Positions 31,448-36,529 of a stretch of 36,529 nucleotides of DNA are shown piece by piece. Each line of letters starts with the position of its first letter. Within the stretch, counting starts at the first letter, position 1. A program made the position numbers and the translations under genes. This DNA comes from Flavonifractor sp. An100 (GTDB lineage Bacteria > Bacillota > Clostridia > Oscillospirales > Oscillospiraceae): positions 1 through 36,529 of the forward strand of contig NZ_NFMA01000028.1 in the NCBI RefSeq assembly GCF_002161175.1, read 5' to 3'. Under the pieces are notes generated by a model. The model worked only from the letters and a program-made list of their open reading frames with translations, was not told the DNA's origin and ran no database searches.

Positions 31448-31758
31448 CTTGATCCCTCCTCCTGTTCCATTCTGCGGCAGACACGCTCCGTCTCCTCCTC
31501 GTCGAAGGAGTACAGACCATCCGCCTCCAATTCCTTACTCAGCCCCCAGGCCAGTTTGAACCCGGCGGTGAAGCTGGCCAGGGAGATCTCTTCTTTCAAT
31601 AGATTCTGACTGTCCACCAGATGCATGAGCCTGCGGCGCTGCATCTTATCCAAGAAGTCCCGGACCTCCTGGCGGGTATTCTCGATGTCCTCTTCCAGTT
31701 CTGACACATCCGGTTCCCGGAAGAACCGCTGGTGCAGGGCTCTCATGTAGTCGTTCAT
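31444..31758 (-). CDS. small helical protein of mobile elements (DUF6809-like)
   Basis: A 104-residue, strongly charged, all-helical protein: E-L-E-E-D-I-E-N-T-R-Q-E-V at 20-32, then a central F-T-A-G-F-K-L-A-W-G. The second motif resembles the F-x-x-G-F-R-L-G segment of DUF6809 proteins found in phages and mobile elements. Function unknown. The ATG at 31758 has AAGGAGG with a 9-base spacer; an earlier in-frame Met at 31815 has no such site. Confidence 0.65.
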   Translation of the reverse strand: MNDYMRALHQRFFREPDVSELEEDIENTRQEVRDFLDKMQRRRLMHLVDSQNLLKEEISLASFTAGFKLAWGLSKELEADGLYSFDEEETERVCRRMEQEEGSR

Positions 31759-31898
31759 TGCGCGTCGCCTCCTTATCAGCAACACACAATACCCGAACTG
31801 TTTCCCAATATCCACCCCTTATTTGAAACTTTTTCAGAAAGATTTCTGGGTGTGGAGAGGTTTTTATCTTTGTTTTGGCATGTCAGATTTTAATACGC

Positions 31899-33689
31899 CT
31901 ACATCCCGCCCATGGTCATGCCGCCCATGTTCTGCTCCTCCTCATGATCGTCAGGCTTGTGGCCCATGGCGATCTTCTTCTGACGGATCTTCTGGAGCAG
32001 TTTACGGTCCGATCTCTGACTGCCCGGCGGGCAGGGCGGAATGGAGTTGTCCTGAAAGATCCGGCCCATGTGGTGGAGCAGTTTAGTAGCAGACAGGAGC
32101 ACATTGGGACTGTGGTTGTCATTGATGTGATCCAGAAAGAACTGGGCATACTCGTTTCCCTGGGACGCGGATTCCCAGAACCAGCTGTACGCCTGCTTTC
32201 GATCCCGAGCCACATCCTCTCCAATGAGGTACAGCTTGCCCAGGGTGTACTGCGCATACTGATTCCCCTCCTGGGCGGCATCGGTCAGATACTCCACCAC
32301 CCTGGCCGCATTTTTCGGGACATCCTTTCCCTCCAGATACAGTTTCCCCAGCCGGTAGGCGGCATAGGGATTGCCCTGCGCCGCCGCTTTCTCATACCAG
32401 GACACCGCTTCCTCCATTCGCTTTTGACTTTGCAGCAGTTTACCAAGGGCGTACTGTGAGAAGTCATGACCGGCTTCGGCGGCCCGGCAAAACCACAGCT
32501 CCGCCTGTTCGTCATCCGGCAGCACCCCCATACCATCCCGCCAGCATTTTCCTAACTGATGTGCTGCCACGGTGAAGCCGGCATTCCAGAGCCGCTCCAG
32601 CATCCGCACCTGCTCCGCCTTTTCTGCTTCTGTGTTTTCATATTCTGACAGGATCTCCTTGGCAGTCTGGTAGGCTTCCGCCATCTGCCAGTGGGAGGAC
32701 CAGGCGTAGTACACCTCCTCCTGGTCCTCATCCACTTCGTCTTTCATGGCCGCATCTTCGAAGGTGAAGGTACCCAGGCGCAGTTCCTCCGCCTCCCGGA
32801 TGACCATGTTCTTGATGGCCTTGAACTCGGATTGCTGTGACAATGGTTTGTGTCCTCTTGGCGTGTCCTTGTAGTACTGCTCCAGCTCATCCCGCAGCCG
32901 GTTCCATTGTTCATAGCACTCCGCCACCTCCGGGAGCCTGGCCAGTTCGTCCACGATGGCATCCACCTGCGCCTTTACTGGCTTTTTGAGATAGCCGTAC
33001 ATCTTTTTACCTTTGACCTCCGTCAGCATCCCGGCCAGCGTTTCCATCTGACTGGCGATGATAGGACTGTCGCAGAGTCCGGACTTCATCTCCCGGATGA
33101 GACGGCCCATGGCTTCCATTGCCGCGTCCCGCACCTCTTGATAGGAGATATCCTTCTGCTGATACAGGGACAGCAGCTCGTCCTGAAAAATGTCATTGGA
33201 GAGTTGAGAGCGCATCTGCTCAACGCCGCGCTCGGTCAGGTAGCCCTGCTTTGGATCATTGGACCATGCCATCACGTGGATATGCGGGTGGTGCTTCTCA
33301 TCGTGGAAGGCGGCGCACCACCGAAAGCTGCTGGGTGGAATTTTCATCGCCGCCGCCAGTTCTGTCTGATGGGCCAGCAGCAATCTGCGCCAGCTCTCAC
33401 TGTTTTCGTAGCCCAGCCGTGCGGCATCCTCCCGCTTCAGGGAGTAGATGAAGGTCCATACCGGACCGGCGTGTGCGTTGATCTCCTCCATGGTTTGCTC
33501 CAGATCAGCAGCACCGTCTGCAGAGAACAGACCGTGAGAGCGGGGACGCTCGGCCATGTACTCCAGGTAACCACCGCCTGCCGTGGGTTCCATCAGTTCC
33601 ACGCCATCTCGGGTGGCGATGTACTCGGCGTAGTGTCTGCCGCCGCTTCCCGGCTTAATGTAGCCGGACTTTTGAATGAGACCCTTCAT
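31899..33689 (-). CDS. MobP-type relaxase with C-terminal Sel1 repeats
   Basis: A 596-residue protein. Residues 1-200 are a MobP (probably MobP3) relaxase domain: Y-A-E-Y-I-A-T-R-D-G-V near 20-30 and the metal-binding H-H-P-H-I-H-V-M at 133-140. It nicks one strand at oriT and leads the DNA into the recipient. A helical region follows. Residues about 385-540 are four or so Sel1-type repeats (A-x-x-Q-L-G-K, then A-A-Y-R-L-G-K-L-Y and A-Q-Y-T-L-G-K-L-Y), which normally bind proteins. The tail is Met/Gly-rich (N-M-G-G-M-T-M-G-G-M). The ATG overlaps the accessory gene stop by four bases. Confidence 0.88.
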   Translation of the reverse strand: MKGLIQKSGYIKPGSGGRHYAEYIATRDGVELMEPTAGGGYLEYMAERPRSHGLFSADGAADLEQTMEEINAHAGPVWTFIYSLKREDAARLGYENSESWRRLLLAHQTELAAAMKIPPSSFRWCAAFHDEKHHPHIHVMAWSNDPKQGYLTERGVEQMRSQLSNDIFQDELLSLYQQKDISYQEVRDAAMEAMGRLIREMKSGLCDSPIIASQMETLAGMLTEVKGKKMYGYLKKPVKAQVDAIVDELARLPEVAECYEQWNRLRDELEQYYKDTPRGHKPLSQQSEFKAIKNMVIREAEELRLGTFTFEDAAMKDEVDEDQEEVYYAWSSHWQMAEAYQTAKEILSEYENTEAEKAEQVRMLERLWNAGFTVAAHQLGKCWRDGMGVLPDDEQAELWFCRAAEAGHDFSQYALGKLLQSQKRMEEAVSWYEKAAAQGNPYAAYRLGKLYLEGKDVPKNAARVVEYLTDAAQEGNQYAQYTLGKLYLIGEDVARDRKQAYSWFWESASQGNEYAQFFLDHINDNHSPNVLLSATKLLHHMGRIFQDNSIPPCPPGSQRSDRKLLQKIRQKKIAMGHKPDDHEEEQNMGGMTMGGM

Positions 33690-34096
33690 TCTTCAATCCT
33701 CTTCTGAAACCGGAACGCATCCTGGAAATCAATTTCCCCGTTGGTCTCTTTCACATTTTTCACGCAGCGCACCCGAAGTTTTTGCAGTGTATCCAGGCCG
33801 ACATTGATATCGCTGGCAAGCAGATTCGCCATCACATCCTGGTCCACTGCCTGTTTGAAGAGCAGATGCCCCATGCGTTTTCCGAAAGCACCCAGCTTGC
33901 CCTCCAGCACATCCGAGAGGATACGAGGCAGATATTCCTCCGCGTGTTCCGTGTCCAGGTAGCCGGAATAGAACTGGATCGCCTTTTCGATGTACTCATT
34001 TTTGGTGGAGCAGTTGTCCGCCTGGTAGTGATGTTCCACATCGGCCCAGGCCGATTCGCTCAGCCACACCGAGTGTTTCTTCTTTACCTCTTTCAT
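33686..34096 (-). CDS. probable relaxosome accessory protein (RHH-like)
   Basis: A protein of about 136 residues, with a basic start K-K-K-H-S-V-W-L-S-E-S-A-W that resembles the beta strand and first helix of ribbon-helix-helix mobilization factors (MobC-like), then N-E-Y-I-E-K-A-I-Q-F-Y. It would bind oriT and place the relaxase. The start is ambiguous: ATG at 34096 is 11 bases after AGGAGG, and an in-frame TTG at 34102 is 5 bases after it. It is coupled to the relaxase gene by an ATGA overlap. Confidence 0.7.
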   Translation of the reverse strand: MKEVKKKHSVWLSESAWADVEHHYQADNCSTKNEYIEKAIQFYSGYLDTEHAEEYLPRILSDVLEGKLGAFGKRMGHLLFKQAVDQDVMANLLASDINVGLDTLQKLRVRCVKNVKETNGEIDFQDAFRFQKRIEE

Positions 34097-34445
34097 CTCC
34101 AAAATCGCCTCCTTTTCTCATCAACGCCGCCTGAAATCCCGCAACGGTGGGGATTCAGGTGGCTTTTCACAAGAACAGCGCCAATCTCAAAGCCTACTGG
34201 CCGAAACAGCGCCAACTCCAAATCCCCGAAACCGCCCGCACTGCGGGCGGATGTGACTGCCCGGGCGCACAAAAGCGCCAGGGCTTTCTCCTGCTCTTTC
34301 TTTCGTCCTCCGCAGAGCCATCAGAAGGGCCGGGGGCTCCTTTCACAAATCTGCGAATAGCGGCCCAAAGCGGCCCGTAGCCGCCAGGGAGGGACAGGGG
34401 GCCCTACCCCTCCCGCAAGCGGGGCACACAACGGCTCACAGGCGG
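34097..34445. other. probable oriT region
   Basis: A 349-base gene-free stretch just upstream of the mobilization genes, rich in repeats. An imperfect hairpin lies near 34126-34164 (GCCGCCTGAAATCCC against GGGGATTCAGGTGGC). AACAGCGCCAA occurs twice, at 34174-34184 and 34205-34215, 31 bases apart. A palindrome CCGCCCGCA-C-TGCGGGCGG sits at 34232-34250. A G/C-rich inverted repeat lies near 34387-34415. Position and structure fit an origin of transfer; the nick site cannot be placed by eye. Confidence 0.5.
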
Positions 34446-34853
34446 TCACGCGGGGGATTCCCGCTCCTGCAGGAGTTTAGCGATCCGCTGCCACTCAGTG
34501 GACAGCTCCAGATCCTTCAACTGTCGGCTGTAGAAATCCTCCACGACCTCCTGGACTGGCCGGAGGGTGAACCGCAGATTTCCGTTCCGCTTGCCGTGGG
34601 ATTTGGTCACCACCTCAGTCGGCTCGGTGAGGATGAGCCCCCGCTCCTCCAGTTGCCGGATGTACTTGCGCACTGTGTTCTCACTCATACCTACTGCACC
34701 TCCGATGGTTTGGATGCTGGGCCAGCATTGATGGGTCTTCTGATTCTCGCAGCGGCGCAGGTAACAGTACACCGCCAGTTCGCCGTGGCTCAGGCCCAGG
34801 AGAAAGATCTCATTGGGCAGAGAGAAAAAATTTCCGTGACTGCTGTATTTCAT
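34446..34853 (-). CDS. HTH-domain protein of the mobile element
   Basis: A 135-residue protein. Residues 10-85 form a winged HTH like that in RepA/DnaD-type replication initiators and phage regulators (L-P-N-E-I-F-L-L-G-L-S-H-G-E-L-A-V-Y, then G-M-S-E-N-T-V-R-K-Y-I-R-Q-L-E-E-R-G-L-I). A charged helical tail follows. It could regulate the element or help replicate it after excision. The ATG at 34853 has GGGAGGTGG upstream and overlaps the excisionase stop by four bases. Confidence 0.75.
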   Translation of the reverse strand: MKYSSHGNFFSLPNEIFLLGLSHGELAVYCYLRRCENQKTHQCWPSIQTIGGAVGMSENTVRKYIRQLEERGLILTEPTEVVTKSHGKRNGNLRFTLRPVQEVVEDFYSRQLKDLELSTEWQRIAKLLQERESPA

Positions 34854-35059
34854 GCTCCACCTCCCGCGTGTTCGCTCACCCATCGGATGAACGGTTCCTT
34901 GGGCACCACCATCCGGTTACCGATGCGCAGCACCGGGAAGCCCGGTTCGTGCATCAGTTCGTATCCGCTGGATGGTGACACGCCAAGGACCTTGGCGACC
35001 GTTGCCGCATTGAGAAAAAGCGGCAGGTCATCATAGCTTTTGAAACTGGATTCTTTCAT
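34850..35059 (-). CDS. excisionase-like HTH protein
   Basis: A 69-residue protein with the MerR-like HTH_17 fold of excisionases: F-L-N-A-A-T-V-A-K-V-L-G-V-S-P-S-S-G-Y-E-L-M, then F-P-V-L-R-I-G-N-R-M-V-V-P-K wing. Such proteins bend DNA at attachment sites and steer the integrase towards excision. AGGAGG lies 8 bases before the ATG. First coding gene of the element operon, about 390 bases downstream of the leftward promoter at 35457-35485. Confidence 0.82.
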   Translation of the reverse strand: MKESSFKSYDDLPLFLNAATVAKVLGVSPSSGYELMHEPGFPVLRIGNRMVVPKEPFIRWVSEHAGGGA

Positions 35060-35299
35060 GATGATAACCTCCTGTCCAAATTTTCTTCTTATTATTTGGT
35101 CACTGGGGACAGCGTTTGAGAATCGCTCTACTGTGTAGGAAAAGCCCTCCCACAGTATTAGGCGACGAAACGAATGATTTACAAAACTCCAAAATGAAAG
35201 TTGGGGTTTTATACAAATTGAAATCTGCAGACAGGCTGATTTTATTGACTGTGTGCTGCAATTTCATCATCACATACCATCCCTATCACTTACCCCAGG

Positions 35300-35377
35300 A
35301 AAACAAAAATCGGGCGCACGAGAACAACACAGCGGTCCGCCGGAAACGGCAGATTTTGTGTTCTTCTCATGCGCCCG
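35300..35377 (-). terminator. long terminator hairpin in the leader
   Basis: Two 21-base arms (35311-35331 and 35357-35377) pair with two mismatches. The 25-base loop holds an inner stem GCCG-GAAA-CGGC. On the minus strand the hairpin is followed at once by ATTTTTGTTTT (35310-35300). This is a strong leftward terminator. Confidence 0.75.
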
Positions 35378-35450
35378 GCAATTTGGTGACTCAGAGACAG
35401 TGTCTCAGGACCCGTGGCTCGGTGCAGCATGGTTGCCGTATGAACTTTGT
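35300..35450 (-). ncRNA. candidate small RNA or attenuated leader
   Basis: A leftward promoter (35457-35485) predicts a start near 35450, and a strong hairpin with U-tract at 35300-35377 predicts an end near 35300, giving a transcript of about 150 bases. It contains the palindrome GAGACA-G-TGTCTC (35394-35406). A 46-codon frame (35430-35290) runs through it but lacks a ribosome binding site. It is either a stand-alone small RNA or the leader of the excisionase operon with conditional termination. Confidence 0.45.
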
Positions 35451-35456
35451 AGGATC

Positions 35457-35485
35457 ATCTTAACAGAACGATTGTTCGATGTCAA
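35457..35485 (-). promoter_or_regulatory. strong leftward promoter with LexA-box-like operator
   Basis: On the minus strand TTGACA (35485-35480), a 17-base spacer and TAAGAT (35462-35457), extended by TG. The spacer contains CGAACAATCGTTCT (35478-35465), which matches 12 of 14 positions of the Gram-positive LexA box CGAACRNRYGTTYC. It points towards the mobile element genes. Confidence 0.65.
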
Positions 35486-35682
35486 GGGCTGACAGAAAAA
35501 TTTATTCAAAATCCGTATCAGTTGAATCGCTTTGGTATCATTCCCATGTGCATCCCGGAGATTTGTCTCGGCTGATGAGAGCGGCGGCAGGAAGCTGGCA
35601 GACACAGGCGAGGGTTTTATTTGTTTAATTGTCCCGCAAAACTTGAGGCCGTGTTCTCCGGTCAGGGATTGTGTCCTGTTCG
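35486..35682. other. gene-free stretch between the promoter and sortase gene
   Basis: About 200 bases with no coding signal I trust. Short frames exist but have no ribosome binding site. The end of the mobile element may lie here; no clear repeat marks it. Confidence 0.4.
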
Positions 35683-36474
35683 TCACGCCGCCTTTCTCGC
35701 CACCACCACGAAGCGGCCGTTGTCTGTATGGTAGCTGCAGGTGGACAGGGTGAGGAGCCGGTCGCCGTACTGGGCGGCAATCCCGGTGTCATAGAGAGCG
35801 GCCGCCTTGGCCTGCTCCACATACTCCGTGAACCGCTCCGGGTCGCTCAGGTCGGCGTACTCGTAATACCGGAACACCCCCTCCGCATCCACCGGGTAGA
35901 TCTCGGAGTAGAACGCGGCCAGCACCTCATAGCCGCCCTCCTCGTCCAGGGTGTCGAACTGGATGGCCGGATGCTCCGCCCAGTAGTCCTCATTGGCGTA
36001 GCCGGGCAGGGAGCCGAACATGGTCCCGTTCTTCATGTGGTGTCCGTAGACCAGATAGTGGTTCCCGTCCTCCTGGCAATCCCCGTCCAGGAAGGGGACC
36101 CCGGCCACGGAGTAGGAGCCGTCAAAGGCCCGGCGCAGATAATACTCCGGGTCCTCCGGGGTGAACATGACCGGGTAGTCCAGTTTGGTCCCCTCGATTT
36201 TCACCCAGCCGAAGAGGTCCGGGTTCTCCCCGTGGAGGGCCGCGTAGCCCTCCAGCCGGGAGGGCAACGGCTCCTCCTCCGGCACTTCTGAGGCGGACGG
36301 CGGCGCGGCCTGGGCCGCTTGCGCCGCCGCCTGAGCCGCCTGCTCGGCCAGGCGGGCAAAGGCGGCCTCCTGGGCCCGGCTTTCCAGCACGGAGGAGAGG
36401 GCCATGCCGGCGGAGAACAGGAACAGGGCGGAAAAGGCGGCAGCCAGCGCCAGATACAGTTTCTTATGCTTCAT
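35683..36474 (-). CDS. srtB: class B sortase
   Basis: A 263-residue membrane-anchored transpeptidase. There is an N-terminal helix (about 7-29), then an Ala/Gln-rich spacer (40-58). The sortase fold follows, with Y-G-H-H-M (His145/146), T-C-S-Y (Cys246) and N-G-R-F (Arg254), the His-Cys-Arg triad. Y-x-V-M-F-T-P-x-D-P-E-Y-Y-L-R and the helix before T-C are typical of class B. It links proteins with a sorting signal to the cell wall; no substrate gene is in the window. GGGAGAG precedes the ATG. Confidence 0.9.
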   Translation of the reverse strand: MKHKKLYLALAAAFSALFLFSAGMALSSVLESRAQEAAFARLAEQAAQAAAQAAQAAPPSASEVPEEEPLPSRLEGYAALHGENPDLFGWVKIEGTKLDYPVMFTPEDPEYYLRRAFDGSYSVAGVPFLDGDCQEDGNHYLVYGHHMKNGTMFGSLPGYANEDYWAEHPAIQFDTLDEEGGYEVLAAFYSEIYPVDAEGVFRYYEYADLSDPERFTEYVEQAKAAALYDTGIAAQYGDRLLTLSTCSYHTDNGRFVVVARKAA

Positions 36475-36500
36475 ACAGAGCTACTCTCCCAATAGGAAGC

Positions 36501-36529
36501 GGGGGGGGGGGGGGGGGGGGGGGGGGGGG
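36501..36529. other. poly-G run at the end of the window
   Basis: Twenty-nine consecutive G residues end the window. Such runs are the usual artefact of two-colour sequencing when signal is lost, or an assembly end. I do not take it as real sequence. Confidence 0.85.

Larger units (their letters stand above)
28402..35490 (-). mobile_element. integrative mobilizable element (IME)
   Basis: A run of minus-strand genes typical of a mobilizable element: excisionase, HTH protein, RHH-like accessory factor, MobP-type relaxase, two small proteins and two tyrosine integrases. There are no type IV secretion genes or coupling protein, so transfer would need a helper. The left edge is set by the end of the last integrase gene. 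The right edge is a guess, placed just beyond the leftward promoter at 35457-35485. I looked for a direct repeat flanking the element and found none that was convincing. Confidence 0.7.

Noticed and set aside
35290-35430. 46-codon frame on the minus strand through the terminator hairpin
   Set aside because: No ribosome binding site. The frame is open through the hairpin arms by chance as far as I can tell; the region is better explained as RNA.
35405-35686. 93-codon frame on the minus strand before the mobile element
   Set aside because: It crosses the strong promoter at 35457-35485, lacks a ribosome binding site and matches no family I know.
1-36529. CRISPR array, tRNA, rRNA or insertion sequence
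   Set aside because: No regularly spaced repeats, no cloverleaf or rRNA sequence and no transposase were recognised on either strand.

Overview
The window looks like a chromosomal piece of a high-GC gut Clostridia bacterium, probably Oscillospiraceae (Flavonifractor/Intestinimonas-like). This rests on strong AGGAGG ribosome binding sites, protein families typical of that group, and several peptide-sensing two-component/ABC modules. No rRNA or tRNA gene is visible, so the genus is inference. The last 29 bases are pure G and look like a contig-end artefact.

Layout. 0-2.4 kb: a leftward operon of an alpha/beta hydrolase, a GNAT-YoaP protein and a GNAT acetyltransferase. 2.4-5.7 kb: a rightward operon led by a WYL/YafY-type repressor, followed by TfoX-N, GyrI-like, GNAT, NTF2-like and SRPBCC proteins. 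5.7-7.2 kb: an XRE regulator with membrane helices and an AraC regulator with a GyrI-like effector domain. 7.2-9.0 kb: a patch of gene decay, with a frameshifted DUF3788 gene, the last codons of a lost TipAS-type regulator, a hydrolase with an in-frame stop, and the 5' end of a second hydrolase.

9.0-25.4 kb holds three regulator/transporter modules in a row: (i) an AgrC/AgrA-like GHKL kinase and LytTR regulator divergent from a BceAB-like ABC transporter; (ii) an OmpR-type regulator and HisKA kinase divergent from a LanFEG/CprABC-like ABC-2 transporter; (iii) an OmpR-type regulator and a small kinase followed by a MacB-like ATPase and a large FtsX-type permease. A MerR-TipAS regulator with a textbook 19-bp-spacer promoter and a CatA-like acetyltransferase lacking an obvious start codon lie between (ii) and (iii). 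The block reads as a cell-envelope and antimicrobial-peptide defence region; substrates are not knowable from sequence.

25.4-28.4 kb: a flavin reductase-like protein, a VWA-domain protein behind an inverted repeat that covers its ribosome binding site, and a YbaK deacylase co-transcribed with a macro-domain/helical-domain fusion.

28.4-about 35.5 kb: an integrative mobilizable element, all on the minus strand: excisionase, HTH protein, probable oriT region, RHH-like accessory protein, MobP-type relaxase fused to Sel1 repeats, two small proteins, and two overlapping tyrosine integrases. Its distal end carries a strong leftward promoter with a LexA-box-like palindrome in its spacer. About 75-150 bases downstream is a long hairpin with a U-tract, suggesting a short RNA or an attenuated leader. 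The last integrase codons overlap the promoter of the macro-domain operon. No flanking direct repeat could be identified. A class B sortase gene closes the window.
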